Shown in pieces: positions 26,192 to 34,968 of a stretch of DNA of 64,000 nt. A model generated the notes under the pieces. That model saw only the letters and a list, made by a program, of their open reading frames with translations. It made no database searches and was not told the origin of the DNA. Source of the DNA: Maribellus luteus (GTDB lineage: Bacteria; Bacteroidota; Bacteroidia; Bacteroidales; Prolixibacteraceae); the NCBI RefSeq assembly GCF_003576475.1, contig NZ_QWGR01000002.1, forward strand, positions 434,001 to 498,000, in the 5' to 3' direction. Each line of letters starts with the position of its first letter. Positions within the stretch are counted from its first letter, which is position 1. The position numbers were made by a program, and so were the translations under genes.

Positions 26192-27229
26192 TTATTTCCC
26201 GTGATTCCATCCCTGTGCCTGTAAAGGAATAGCAGAACCTACGGTTGTAACCAGGTTAATGCCTTCAGAAGCTTCCGTCATGTGACCAATGATCGTAAAG
26301 TCAGGATCATTCTTGATCTTCTCGTAATCATCCAGCGGAAGCGTAAACAGCAGCTCGTAGTCTTCCCCTCCGTTAAGTGCTGCCACCAGCGGGTTGATGT
26401 TGAGTTCTTCTGCCATTTGTTTGGTTTGGAGATCCATGGGCACTTTGTCTTCAAACAAGCTGCATCCAACTCCCGAGTTTTTGCACAAATGCATAATTTC
26501 GGAAGAAAGTCCGTCGGAAATATCAATCATTGACGAGGGTTTAATACCCATTTTTTTGAAGGCTGCAATAATATCGGCGCGCGGCTCGGGCTTAAGCTGG
26601 CGTTCCAGTATATAGTCGTATCCGCTTAGCTGAGGCTTCATGTTCTCGTTCACCTTGAAAACTTCGTTCTCACGTTCGAGTAGTTGCAGTCCCATGTAGG
26701 CTCCGCCCAAATCGCCTGAAACACAAAGCAGGTCGTTGGCCCGGGCGCCACTTCGTTTTACAATGTCGTCTTTTTCCACTTCCCCAATGGCTGTAATGCT
26801 GATGGTCAATCCAGTCAAAGAACTGGTAGTATCGCCTCCCACCAGGTCAACCCCGTATCTTTCGCAGGCGAGGTAAATGCCTTCGTACAGCTCATCCATA
26901 GCCTCCACCGAAAATTTGCTGGAAATGGCAATGCTGATGGTGATCTGTTTCGGCGTGGCATTCATGGCATAAATGTCCGAAAGATTCACTGCTACCGACT
27001 TGTATCCAAGGTGTTTCAATGGTACATACATCAGGTTGAAATGGATGCCTTCAGTCAGCAAATCGCTGGTAACCACAATCTGTTTGTTGCGGTAGTCAAG
27101 AATGGCAGCGTCGTCGCCAACACCCAAAACAGAGCTGTCGTTTTTTAACTGAATATTTTTTGTCAACCGATCAATCAGGCCAAATTCGCCCAGAGTCGAA
27201 ATGCTGGTATGTTTTGTTTCTTTACTCAT
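26192..27229 (-). CDS. thiL: thiamine-monophosphate kinase
   Basis: ThiL phosphorylates thiamine monophosphate to the active cofactor thiamine diphosphate. The 345-residue protein shows FGLIDRLTK and GVGDDAAILDY (metal-binding Asp pair), then the PurM-type blocks LTEGIHFNL and KHLGYKSVAVNLSDIYAMNA. These are followed by ERYGVDLVGGDTTSS, MIDISDGLSSEIMHLC and LNGGEDYELLFTLP. It stands alone on the minus strand, divergent from sufB. No TPP riboswitch-like sequence was seen upstream. Confidence 0.95.
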   Translation of the reverse strand: MSKETKHTSISTLGEFGLIDRLTKNIQLKNDSSVLGVGDDAAILDYRNKQIVVTSDLLTEGIHFNLMYVPLKHLGYKSVAVNLSDIYAMNATPKQITISIAISSKFSVEAMDELYEGIYLACERYGVDLVGGDTTSSLTGLTISITAIGEVEKDDIVKRSGARANDLLCVSGDLGGAYMGLQLLERENEVFKVNENMKPQLSGYDYILERQLKPEPRADIIAAFKKMGIKPSSMIDISDGLSSEIMHLCKNSGVGCSLFEDKVPMDLQTKQMAEELNINPLVAALNGGEDYELLFTLPLDDYEKIKNDPDFTIIGHMTEASEGINLVTTVGSAIPLQAQGWNHGK

Positions 27230-27293
27230 TATTAAATACAGACAAAGAAGTATTAATTGTACTATTCAGGGAGCAAAAATACCCATAGTTTTA

Positions 27294-27301
27294 TATCTTT
27301 G
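27294..27301 (+). promoter_or_regulatory. -7 promoter box for sufBCD
   Basis: TATCTTTG matches TAnnTTTG and lies 56 nt before the sufB ATG. No clear -33 TTG was found. Confidence 0.5.
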
Positions 27302-27357
27302 CAATTTATTTAAACACTCTTATTTCAACATTGTTATAAGGGTAGAAAACTAGAAGA

Positions 27358-28803
27358 ATGGAAGATCAGGATAAGATATTATCAGATGTTACGCAAGGCG
27401 AATATAAATACGGTTTCGTAACCGATATTGAAACCGATATTATTGAGAAAGGACTGAACGAGGATGTGATTCGTTTGATTTCTGCCAAAAAGGAAGAGCC
27501 GGAGTTCATGTTGAATTTCCGCTTGGAGGCTTACCGTAGATGGCTGAAAATGAAAATGCCCAACTGGGCCTATTTAAAAGTCCCGGCCATCGATTTTCAG
27601 GCAATCAGTTATTACGCTGCACCAAAGAATAAAGCAAAATACGATAGTTTGGATGAAGTTGATCCCGAGTTGCTGGAGACTTTCAACAAGTTGGGAATTC
27701 CGCTCGAAGAACAGAAACAGTTGGCGGGGGTGGCCGTTGATGCGGTAATCGACAGCGTTTCGGTTAAAACCACTTTCAAGGAAACTCTAGCTGAAAAAGG
27801 TATTATTTTCTGCTCGTTCTCGGAAGCGGTGAAAGAGCATCCCGAGTTGGTACAGAAATACCTCGGACAAGCGGTGCCGGTTGCCGACAATTACTTTGCG
27901 GCCTTAAATTCGGCCGTGTTTAGCGACGGTTCGTTTTGCTACATTCCAAAGGGAGTTCGCTGTCCGATGGAATTGTCAACCTATTTTCGTATCAACGCAG
28001 CCAATACCGGTCAGTTTGAGCGGACGCTGATTGTAGCCGACGACGACAGTTACGTTAGTTACCTGGAAGGTTGCACGGCTCCAATGCGTGACGAAAACCA
28101 GTTGCATGCAGCGGTGGTTGAAATTATTGCACTCGACCGCGCGGAAGTAAAATATTCTACGGTTCAGAACTGGTACCCGGGTGATAAAAACGGGAAAGGC
28201 GGTATTTACAACTTCGTAACCAAGCGAGGTGTTTGCCGCGGTGTTTCTTCCAAAATCAGCTGGACTCAGGTAGAAACCGGATCAGCCATTACCTGGAAAT
28301 ACCCAAGTTGTATTCTGATGGGTGACAATTCAGTTGGTGAGTTTAACTCGGTGGCTGTTACCAACAATCACCAGCAGGCCGACACCGGTTCTAAAATGAT
28401 CCACATTGGTAAAAATACCAAGTCAACGATCATTTCAAAAGGTATTTCAGCCGGTAAAAGCGATAACTCGTACCGTGGTTTGGTGAAGATTCTCCCGGGA
28501 GCGAAAAACTCACGAAACTTCTCGCAGTGTGATTCGCTGTTATTAAACGATACCTGTGGTGCACACACTTTCCCATACATAGAAGTAGGAAACAAATCGT
28601 CGGTAGTGGAACACGAAGCAACCACCTCGAAGATTGGAGAAGACCAGATTTTTTACTGCAACCAGCGCGGTATCGACACCGAAATGGCCATTGGAATGAT
28701 CGTAAACGGTTATGCCAAGGAGGTGCTGAACAAACTTCCGATGGAGTTTGCAGTAGAAGCCCAGAAGTTGTTGCAGATCAGTTTGGAGGGCAGTGTAGGC
28801 TAA
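27358..28803 (+). CDS. sufB: Fe-S cluster assembly scaffold SufB
   Basis: SufB, with SufC and SufD, forms the scaffold complex on which new Fe-S clusters are built in the cytoplasm. The protein is 481 residues. Typical segments are [62 protein letters not shown] and [31 protein letters not shown] split over a few lines of beta helix. The C-terminal block is [13 protein letters not shown]. It is the first gene of sufBCD. The gap to sufC (88 nt) is filled with low-complexity repeated words. Confidence 0.97.
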   Translation: MEDQDKILSDVTQGEYKYGFVTDIETDIIEKGLNEDVIRLISAKKEEPEFMLNFRLEAYRRWLKMKMPNWAYLKVPAIDFQAISYYAAPKNKAKYDSLDEVDPELLETFNKLGIPLEEQKQLAGVAVDAVIDSVSVKTTFKETLAEKGIIFCSFSEAVKEHPELVQKYLGQAVPVADNYFAALNSAVFSDGSFCYIPKGVRCPMELSTYFRINAANTGQFERTLIVADDDSYVSYLEGCTAPMRDENQLHAAVVEIIALDRAEVKYSTVQNWYPGDKNGKGGIYNFVTKRGVCRGVSSKISWTQVETGSAITWKYPSCILMGDNSVGEFNSVAVTNNHQQADTGSKMIHIGKNTKSTIISKGISAGKSDNSYRGLVKILPGAKNSRNFSQCDSLLLNDTCGAHTFPYIEVGNKSSVVEHEATTSKIGEDQIFYCNQRGIDTEMAIGMIVNGYAKEVLNKLPMEFAVEAQKLLQISLEGSVG

Positions 28804-28886
28804 GTGTTCAGAGTTTAATGTTAAAAGTTCAAAGTTAAAGAGGAAGTAAAGAGGCTCTTTACTCAATACTCAAATCTCAATACTAT
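28804..28886. repeat. low-complexity word repeat inside the suf operon
   Basis: The whole sufB-sufC gap is made of near-repeats (gttcagagtttaatg, gttaaaagttcaaagtt, ctcaatactcaaatctcaatac). The same word family occurs at 3409-3480, 9790-9830, 13080-13145, 46952-47040, 50005-50040 and 56285-56383. Confidence 0.6.
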
Positions 28887-28891
28887 TTAAA

Positions 28892-29638
28892 ATGTTATCA
28901 ATAAAAGATTTATATGTTTCCGTTGAGGGAATGGAAATACTGAAAGGAATCAACCTGGAAGTGAAGCCGGGTGAAGTTCATGCCATCATGGGCCCGAACG
29001 GGTCGGGGAAAAGTACCCTGGCAAATGTTTTGGCCGGAAAAGAAGAGTACGAAGTTACTTCGGGTTCCGTACTTTTTGACGGCGAAGATTTGCTGGAAAA
29101 AGCACCGGAAGACCGTGCAAAAGATGGTCTTTTTCTAAGTTTCCAGTACCCGGTTGAAATTCCGGGCGTGCCAATGGTGAACTTTCTGAAGTCGGCCGTA
29201 AATGAACACCGCAAACACAAAGGCGAAAAAGAACTTACCGCAGGCGAATTCCTGAAACTGATGCGCGAAAAGATGGACATGGTCGACATGCATCCGAATC
29301 TGACCAACCGCTCGGTGAATGAAGGTTTCTCCGGTGGAGAGAAAAAGAAAAACGAAATTTTCCAGATGGCATTGCTTGAACCCCGTTTGGCTATTTTGGA
29401 TGAAACCGACTCTGGTCTTGATATTGACGCATTGAAAACAGTGGCCAACGGAGTAAACGCGTTACGTTCTCCGGAAAGATCGGCCATTGTGGTAACCCAC
29501 TACCAACGCCTGCTGGATTATATTGTACCCGATTTTGTACACATTCTTTACAAAGGGAAAATTGTAAAAACGGCTGGGAAAGAGCTGGCCCTCGAACTGG
29601 AAGAAAAAGGGTACGACTGGATTAAAACAGACAACTAA
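28892..29638 (+). CDS. sufC: Fe-S assembly ATPase SufC
   Basis: SufC is the ABC-type ATPase of the SufBCD scaffold and drives its conformational change. The 248 residues show Walker A GPNGSGKST (near 33-41), a Q-loop FQYPVEIPGVPM, the signature FSGGEKKKNEI and Walker B RLAILDETDSGLD, followed by the switch His in VVTHYQRLLDY. The FSGGEKKRNE-type signature distinguishes SufC from transport ATPases. It lies one base before sufD, so the two are probably translated together. Confidence 0.98.
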   Translation: MLSIKDLYVSVEGMEILKGINLEVKPGEVHAIMGPNGSGKSTLANVLAGKEEYEVTSGSVLFDGEDLLEKAPEDRAKDGLFLSFQYPVEIPGVPMVNFLKSAVNEHRKHKGEKELTAGEFLKLMREKMDMVDMHPNLTNRSVNEGFSGGEKKKNEIFQMALLEPRLAILDETDSGLDIDALKTVANGVNALRSPERSAIVVTHYQRLLDYIVPDFVHILYKGKIVKTAGKELALELEEKGYDWIKTDN

Positions 29639-29639
29639 G

Positions 29640-31007
29640 ATGAGTGTTACATTAGAAAAAGTCGATTTATCGCTTAAGTACACCGCGTATTACAAACAGG
29701 TGAAAGAGGAGCTTTTCGAAGGTTCTTCCGACATCCTGAATGCCCAGCGAAGCAAGGCATTTCAGAGTTTTGTAATGCAGGGTATCCCGACGCGAAAAAA
29801 CGAAGACTATAAATATACCAACCTGCATCCTTCGTTTGCTCCGGAATTTGCCTTTGTGCATTCGCGGACAGATGAAGAAGCCAATCTGCAGGAAATTTTC
29901 CGTTGCGATGTGCCGCAGTTGAATACTACGCTGGCCTTTGTTTACAACGGATGGTTTTCAAAAAAGAGCAGCGCAATTGATCAGCTTCCGGAAGGAGTGA
30001 TCCTTGACAGCCTGGAGAATATTTCAAAGGAACGTCCTGAACTTCTTTCGAAATATGCCAGTCTGGCCAACCCGGACGAAGACCCGATGGTGGCGATGAA
30101 CACCGCATTTGCCAAAGACGGTTTCTTCCTGTTTGTTCCGAAAGGCGTGGTGCTTGATAAAGCCATTCAGATCATCAACTTGATGAAAGGATCGTCTGAT
30201 CTGCTGGTTACGCAGCGAAACTATATTTGTGTGGAAGAAGGCGCAAAACTGCAACTGTTGTTGTGCGATCACAGCGAAAACTTGAACAACTACCTGAGCA
30301 ACTCGGTAACCGAAGTTTTTGCAGGAAGCAATGCTGAAGTGGAGTTTTACGCTTTGCAAAATCAGCACAACAAAGCAACCAGCATTCATTCGGTTTTTGT
30401 AGAACAGCAACGCGACTCGCGGGTAACAACACACACTGCATCCTTGCATGGAGGCCTGATTCGCAATAACCTGAAATTCATTCTGAACGGAGAGAATTGC
30501 GAAGCCAATATGTACGGTATTACGTTTTTGGATAAAAAACAACACGCCGATAATTTCACGCAGGTAATTCATGCAAAGCCGCATTGCGTAAGTAACCAGG
30601 TTTACAAAAATGTACTGGATGAGCAATCAACCGGAGCATTTTCGGGCAGGATACACGTGGTTCGCGATGCACAAAAAACAAATGCATTTCAGCGAAACAA
30701 CAACTTGTTGCTGACCGACCAGGCGACCATGCAAACCAAGCCGCAGCTGATTATTGATGCCGACGACGTAAAATGCAGCCACGGTGCTACGGTTGGGCAG
30801 ATTGACGAGGAAGCATTGTTCTACCTTCGCGCCAGGGGAATTGACGAAGACAAGGCTCGACTGATGATGATGAATGCTTTTGCGCACGAAGTGATCCAGG
30901 AGATTAAACTGGAGCCGCTGCGTGAACGTATCGACGAACTGGTTGATAAAAGATTAAGAGGCGAACTGGCGCGTTGCCACGAGTGCTCTTACGGAAAAGA
31001 CTGTTAA
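29640..31007 (+). CDS. sufD: Fe-S cluster assembly protein SufD
   Basis: SufD is the SufB paralogue in the SufBC2D scaffold and is needed for iron acquisition. The 455-residue protein has an N-terminal helical part with PTRKNEDYKYTNL. A beta helix follows (AEVEFYALQNQHNKATSIHS, HVVRDAQKTNAFQRNNNLLL). The C-terminal block KPQLIIDADDVKCSHGATVG...DEEALFYLRARGI carries the conserved Cys and His. The ATG overlaps the gap after sufC by one base. Confidence 0.97.
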   Translation: MSVTLEKVDLSLKYTAYYKQVKEELFEGSSDILNAQRSKAFQSFVMQGIPTRKNEDYKYTNLHPSFAPEFAFVHSRTDEEANLQEIFRCDVPQLNTTLAFVYNGWFSKKSSAIDQLPEGVILDSLENISKERPELLSKYASLANPDEDPMVAMNTAFAKDGFFLFVPKGVVLDKAIQIINLMKGSSDLLVTQRNYICVEEGAKLQLLLCDHSENLNNYLSNSVTEVFAGSNAEVEFYALQNQHNKATSIHSVFVEQQRDSRVTTHTASLHGGLIRNNLKFILNGENCEANMYGITFLDKKQHADNFTQVIHAKPHCVSNQVYKNVLDEQSTGAFSGRIHVVRDAQKTNAFQRNNNLLLTDQATMQTKPQLIIDADDVKCSHGATVGQIDEEALFYLRARGIDEDKARLMMMNAFAHEVIQEIKLEPLRERIDELVDKRLRGELARCHECSYGKDC

Positions 31008-31071
31008 TTTTTAAGTTATAGATTAACCCGGAGAATATCCGTTTGGATACATCGGAAGGGATTACAAGGTG

Positions 31072-31106
31072 ACCGTTCTTTCATACAAAGAGCGGTTCTT
31101 TGTTTT
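31072..31106 (+). terminator. probable terminator between sufD and sufS
   Basis: The 10-bp stem ACCGTTCTTT/AAAGAGCGGT (one G-T pair) with loop CATAC is followed by TCTTTGTTTT. It would separate sufBCD from sufS, which then needs its own promoter. The sequence GCACCTTTGCA at 31119-31129 is a weak candidate for its -7 box. Confidence 0.5.
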
Positions 31107-31164
31107 AAGAAATCTTTCGCACCTTTGCAACTGCCCGTTCGGTGAACGGAAAAACAAAACAGAC

Positions 31165-32382
31165 ATGGCTTACAACATAGACGAAATACGTAGTTTCTTT
31201 CCTGTATTGAAGAAGGAGGTTTACAACAAACCTTTGATTTATTTCGATAGCGCTGCTTCTTCTCAGAAGCCTTTTCAGGTATTGAAGAAGGAGGAAGAAC
31301 TGCACAACGATCACTACGGAAACATACACCGCGGGGCGCATTTTATGGCCGATAAAGCCACGCAGGAATTTGAAGATGTACGCGAGCAGGTGCGGGCTTT
31401 TATTAATGCTGCTTCCCGCAGGGAAATCATTTTTACCAAAGGAACCACCGAAAGTATTAACCTGGTGGCAAGTTCGTTTTGTGAGCGTTTTGTGAAGGCC
31501 GGAGATGAAATCATTGTTTCGGAAATGGAACACCACGCCAACATTGTTCCGTGGCAGCTGGCCGCTGGCCGGAAAGGGGCAAAAATTGTCAAGCTTCCGT
31601 TTAACGACCTGGGGGTTTTGGAAATTGAAAAGCTTCCGTCTCTCATCAATGAAAAAACAAAACTGATTGCAGTAGCTCATGTTTCCAATGTATTGGGAAC
31701 GATCAATCCGGTAAAAGAAATAATTGAACTCGCCCACCAAAGCAAGGTGGCTGTTCTGGTGGATGGTGCACAGGCATCTCCCCACATTTCGATTGATGTA
31801 CAGGAACTGGATGCCGATTTCTATGTTTTTTCTGCCCACAAGATGTACGGCCCCAACGGCGTGGGTATTTTGTACGGAAAAGAAAAGTGGCTCGAAGAAA
31901 TGCCGCCCTACCAGGGAGGAGGGGAGATGATCTCGGAGGTTTCGTTCGAAGGCACAACTTTCAATGAGTTACCGTATAAATTCGAAGCGGGTACGCCGCA
32001 TATTTCAGGGGTAATTGCCTTTGGTGCTGCGCTCGGTCTGATGAATAAAATCGGGTTGGAAAACATGGCCGCCTGGGAACATTCGCTGCTTGTCTATGCT
32101 ACTCAAAAGCTGAAGGAAATAGAGGGCATGAAGATTTATGGTGAAGCGCCCCGGAAATCGGGAGTGATCTCGTTTAACATCGAAGGAATTCATTCGTACG
32201 ATTTGGGTATGCTACTCGATAAAATGGGGATTGCACTTCGTACCGGGCATTTGTGTGCCGATACCGTTATGGCGCATTACGGCATTCAGGGCTGTGTGCG
32301 CATTTCGTTCGGAATCTACAATACCAAAGACGAAATCGATGTATTTATGGCCGCATTGAACAAGGTGAAGATGATGTTCTGA
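31165..32382 (+). CDS. sufS: cysteine desulfurase SufS
   Basis: SufS is the PLP enzyme that takes sulfur from cysteine as a persulfide and hands it to SufE. The 405-residue group II desulfurase shows the PLP lysine K226 in FSAHKMYGP, HHANIVPW (H near 123-124), and the active cysteine C364 in RTGHLCADTVM, a short loop as expected for SufS. The ATG at 31165 (MAYNIDEIRSFFP) is taken as the start. The open frame upstream to 31069 runs through a terminator hairpin and does not match the family. Confidence 0.97.
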   Translation: MAYNIDEIRSFFPVLKKEVYNKPLIYFDSAASSQKPFQVLKKEEELHNDHYGNIHRGAHFMADKATQEFEDVREQVRAFINAASRREIIFTKGTTESINLVASSFCERFVKAGDEIIVSEMEHHANIVPWQLAAGRKGAKIVKLPFNDLGVLEIEKLPSLINEKTKLIAVAHVSNVLGTINPVKEIIELAHQSKVAVLVDGAQASPHISIDVQELDADFYVFSAHKMYGPNGVGILYGKEKWLEEMPPYQGGGEMISEVSFEGTTFNELPYKFEAGTPHISGVIAFGAALGLMNKIGLENMAAWEHSLLVYATQKLKEIEGMKIYGEAPRKSGVISFNIEGIHSYDLGMLLDKMGIALRTGHLCADTVMAHYGIQGCVRISFGIYNTKDEIDVFMAALNKVKMMF

Positions 32383-32389
32383 AAAAAGA

Positions 32390-32419
32390 AAACCCTAAGG
32401 TTGAAGTTCCTTAGGGTCT
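32390..32419. terminator. bidirectional terminator sufS / rubrerythrin
   Basis: ACCCTAAGG (32392-32400) pairs with CCTTAGGGT (32409-32417). An A-run precedes it and T-rich sequence follows, so it can serve both convergent genes. Confidence 0.7.
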
Positions 32420-32427
32420 TATTGAGT

Positions 32428-33003
32428 TTAATAATTTGACTCTTTGATTTCGAAGTATGACTGTGGGTGCTGGCAAGCCGGGCACATTTTCGGCGCAGCC
32501 ATTCCTTCATGAAGAAAACCACAGTTTCTGCATTTCCAAACCACTTTGTCGCCGCGTTTAAAAACCTTGCCTTCATTCAGATTGTCGTAAAGGGTACGGA
32601 ATCTTTTTTCGTGGGCTTCTTCTACCCTTGCAATTAATTTAAAGGCCATGGCAATTTCTTTAAAACCCTCTTCTTCGGCAACTTTGGCAAACTCGGGATA
32701 CAGGTCCACCCATTCTTCGTTTTCGCCGTCAGCCGAGGCTTTCAGGTTTTCCAGGGTTGTGCCGATTTTTCCGGCCGGGTAAGTAGCGGTAATTTCTACC
32801 ATGCTTCCTTCCAAAAATTTGAAGAACCTTTTAGCGTGTTCTTTTTCGTTTAAAGCGGTTTCAGTGAAAAGCGCTGCAATTTGCTCCAACCCTTCTTTTT
32901 TGGCCTGGCTGGCAAAGTAATCATAACGCATGCGGGCCTGCGATTCGCCGGCAAATGCTTTCAGTAAATTTTGTTCTGTTTTTGTCCCTGCTAATGAATT
33001 CAT
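32428..33003 (-). CDS. rubrerythrin
   Basis: Rubrerythrins reduce hydrogen peroxide in the cytoplasm of anaerobes and microaerophiles, using a di-iron site. The 191-residue protein has the ferritin-like four-helix domain with Glu ligands ([35 protein letters not shown]) and then a C-terminal rubredoxin domain with Cys pairs CRNC and CPAC. It stands between sufS and sufE on the opposite strand. That is consistent with an oxidative-stress context for Fe-S assembly, although co-regulation is not shown. Confidence 0.95.
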   Translation of the reverse strand: MNSLAGTKTEQNLLKAFAGESQARMRYDYFASQAKKEGLEQIAALFTETALNEKEHAKRFFKFLEGSMVEITATYPAGKIGTTLENLKASADGENEEWVDLYPEFAKVAEEEGFKEIAMAFKLIARVEEAHEKRFRTLYDNLNEGKVFKRGDKVVWKCRNCGFLHEGMAAPKMCPACQHPQSYFEIKESNY

Positions 33004-33361
33004 TTCAAGAATATTTAAAGGTTCTACAATGTTGATTTTTTTGAAACGATTAAGATAGAAATAATAAAAGAGGTGAAACGAAGCATTTACTTATTTATAC
33101 TTATTCAAAAAAGCGAAGCAAGTACATTATCGGTAAGGCGCAGGAGGACGCAAAGTAGTGAGCAAGAAGAGAATTGATCTCAATCCGAAATTTTACTTGT
33201 CTTATTCCTGGGTATTGGGAAAGTTTAGCGGCCTTGGATTCATTTTTGTCATTTGTTTAAAATGCTGTGTGTCCGAAATATATTCCCCATTTTTTCAGAA
33301 AGATGATTCTTGTAATAACTGAAAAATTACGACATTTGCATCCTGTATTAAGAAATTGAGT
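33004..33361. other. divergent non-coding region rubrerythrin / sufE
   Basis: Nothing recognisable was found in these 358 bases beyond AT-rich sequence. A GACATTTG at 33332-33339 is only a partial match to the -7 consensus for sufE. Confidence 0.5.
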
Positions 33362-33784
33362 ATGACCATTGAACAAGTACAGCAAGAGATAATTGGCGAA
33401 TTTTCGATGTTTGATGAATGGATGGATAAATATTCATACCTGATTGAGCTTGGAAACGATCTGGGAGAACTGGATGCCATCGACAAAAACGATCAGAACC
33501 TGATTAAAGGATGCCAGTCGCGGGTGTGGCTGGTAGCTGAAATGAAAGACGGGAAGATTCACTTTCGCGGAGAAAGTGATGCCGTTATCGTAAAAGGCCT
33601 GGTTGCTTTGTTGCTGCGGGTGGCTTCGGAAAGAACGCCGCAGGAATTGCTGGAAAACGAACTGCATTTTATCGATGATATTGGTTTAAAACAGCATTTG
33701 TCACCCACCCGGTCTAACGGATTGCTGGCCATGGTAAAACAAATTAGGTTATACGCTGTTGCTTATAGCAAGATTGCAGGATAA
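33362..33784 (+). CDS. sufE: SufE family sulfur acceptor
   Basis: SufE takes the persulfide from SufS and carries the sulfur to SufBCD. The 140-residue protein matches the family: DEWMDKYSYLIELGNDL, then NLIKGCQSRVWL with the acceptor cysteine at C51, and VKGLVALLLRV near residue 80. The ATG at 33362 is used instead of a TTG two codons upstream. Its stop overlaps the ribosome binding site (AAGGAG) of the sufT-like gene, so the two form an operon. Confidence 0.95.
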   Translation: MTIEQVQQEIIGEFSMFDEWMDKYSYLIELGNDLGELDAIDKNDQNLIKGCQSRVWLVAEMKDGKIHFRGESDAVIVKGLVALLLRVASERTPQELLENELHFIDDIGLKQHLSPTRSNGLLAMVKQIRLYAVAYSKIAG

Positions 33785-33794
33785 GGAGACTGAC

Positions 33795-34100
33795 ATGGAC
33801 AAAAGAATTGATTTAATCATAAATAACCTCAAAGAGGTCTACGATCCGGAAATTCCGGTGAATGTATATGATTTGGGACTGATCTACAATGTGGATGTGG
33901 ATGAAGAAAACAATGCCAGCATTGTAATGACGCTCACCGCTCCCGGATGTCCGGTGGTAGATGTGCTGATCGACGATGTTACGCAGGCTGCTCAATCGGT
34001 TGAGGGCATTCAAACAGTGAATGTGGATCTGACGTTTGAGCCGCCGTGGGATAAGTCGATGATGAGCGAAGAGGCCCGTTTGGAACTGGGGTTCTTTTAA
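33795..34100 (+). CDS. sufT: SufT / MIP18 (DUF59) family Fe-S maturation factor
   Basis: The 101-residue DUF59 protein has DPEIPVNVYDLGLIYNVDVD, TAPGCPVVDVL with the conserved cysteine, and FEPPWDKSMMSEEARLELG at the C-terminus, the pattern of SufT-like proteins that help deliver Fe-S clusters. The start ATG at 33795 has the Shine-Dalgarno AAGGAG 6-7 nt upstream. It lies ten bases after sufE and ends at a strong terminator. Confidence 0.93.
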   Translation: MDKRIDLIINNLKEVYDPEIPVNVYDLGLIYNVDVDEENNASIVMTLTAPGCPVVDVLIDDVTQAAQSVEGIQTVNVDLTFEPPWDKSMMSEEARLELGFF

Positions 34101-34102
34101 CC

Positions 34103-34143
34103 AAAAAACCCTAAGGGTCGCGAAGCTCCCTTAGGGTTTTTTT
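34103..34143 (+). terminator. terminator of sufE-sufT
   Basis: The 11-bp stem AACCCTAAGGG/CCCTTAGGGTT has a 10-nt loop and is followed by seven T. Confidence 0.9.
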
Positions 34144-34163
34144 ATTTTATTGGGAGTTCCGGG

Positions 34164-34218
34164 AAAAACAGATGGCATTCGAATGTGGGAAATCTCAGTC
34201 GGATGCCATCTGTTTTTT
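34164..34218. repeat. 14-bp hairpin with A and T tracts upstream of abiEi
   Basis: CAGATGGCATTCGA pairs with TCGGATGCCATCTG (one G-T pair) over a 16-nt loop. AAAAA stands before it and TTTTTT after it, so it could stop transcription in either direction. It lies only 21 nt beyond the sufT terminator, with no gene between them. Confidence 0.75.
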
Positions 34219-34293
34219 GTATGCTTTTGGTGTATTCGAAAAATTCTTATTTGGATTGCAGTAGCTGTATTTGAGTAGAAAATGTAAATATAG

Positions 34294-34324
34294 TTGATTA
34301 AGTGTGTAAAATCAGCTACTTTTG
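34294..34324 (+). promoter_or_regulatory. promoter of the AbiE-like pair
   Basis: TTG at 34294-34296, an exact 20-nt spacer, then TACTTTTG at 34317-34324. The ATG at 34339 is 15 nt after the -7 box, so the leader is only about 8 nt. Confidence 0.8.
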
Positions 34325-34338
34325 TATGCAGAAAAGTA

Positions 34339-34968
34339 ATGGCAAGAGATTATACATATCCCAATATCCCAATGGAGATGCCTGTTGTAAGGGAACTGCT
34401 TGGAGCTTATCGTTCTCCGAACAACAAAATATCCAGTATGGAACGTTCGGGCGAGTTAATTCGCCTGCGTCGGGGCTTGTATATTGCCAGCTCCGCAAGT
34501 GGCACTCGGGAAGTTTCAAGGGAGTTGATCGCAAATAATCTCTACGGACCGTCTTATGTTTCGTGTGAAAGTGCGCTTTCCTATCACCGGCTGAATCCCG
34601 AAAGAGTAAATGCCGTGGTTTCATCTACTTTTAAAAGAGCCAAAAGCTATTCAACGCCGCTGGGTGAGTTTGAGTATATAACTGTGCCGGAAGACTATTA
34701 CTCGATCGGGATAGAACAGGTGCTTGTTGGAGATGAGTATGCTTTTTTGATAGCCACACCCGAAAAAGCGCTTTGCGATTTAATTATTTCAACGTCGGGT
34801 TTGCGATTTCAGTCGGCTCGGGCAGCGCGTGAGTATATTCTTTACGATCTGCGAATCGATTTGAGCGAACGCCCTGTCTGGGACATTGATATTGTTGCAG
34901 CTTGTGCTCAGCATCGTAGGAAAAGCCGGGAGTTAAATTTTTTACTGGAGGTTTTGCAAAATGGCTGA
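34339..34968 (+). CDS. AbiEi-type antitoxin / transcriptional regulator
   Basis: AbiEi proteins are antitoxins of type IV systems. They have an N-terminal winged helix that represses their own operon. The 209-residue product shows MERSGELIRLRRGLYIAS (the wing of the helix-turn-helix), then YGPSYVSCESALSYHRL and the C-terminal TPEKALCDLIISTSGL block common to AbiEi homologues. The ATG at 34339 follows directly on a consensus promoter, whereas the longer frame from 34294 would start inside that promoter. It overlaps the toxin gene by 8 nt. Confidence 0.88.
   Translation: MARDYTYPNIPMEMPVVRELLGAYRSPNNKISSMERSGELIRLRRGLYIASSASGTREVSRELIANNLYGPSYVSCESALSYHRLNPERVNAVVSSTFKRAKSYSTPLGEFEYITVPEDYYSIGIEQVLVGDEYAFLIATPEKALCDLIISTSGLRFQSARAAREYILYDLRIDLSERPVWDIDIVAACAQHRRKSRELNFLLEVLQNG

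Noticed and set aside
27230-27357. TPP riboswitch or regulatory RNA in the thiL-sufB gap
   Set aside because: No conserved TPP elements are visible, and the gap is only 128 nt of AT-rich sequence.
31069-31164. Upstream extension of sufS
   Set aside because: It translates through a terminator hairpin and is not part of the family. The ATG at 31165 matches known SufS starts.
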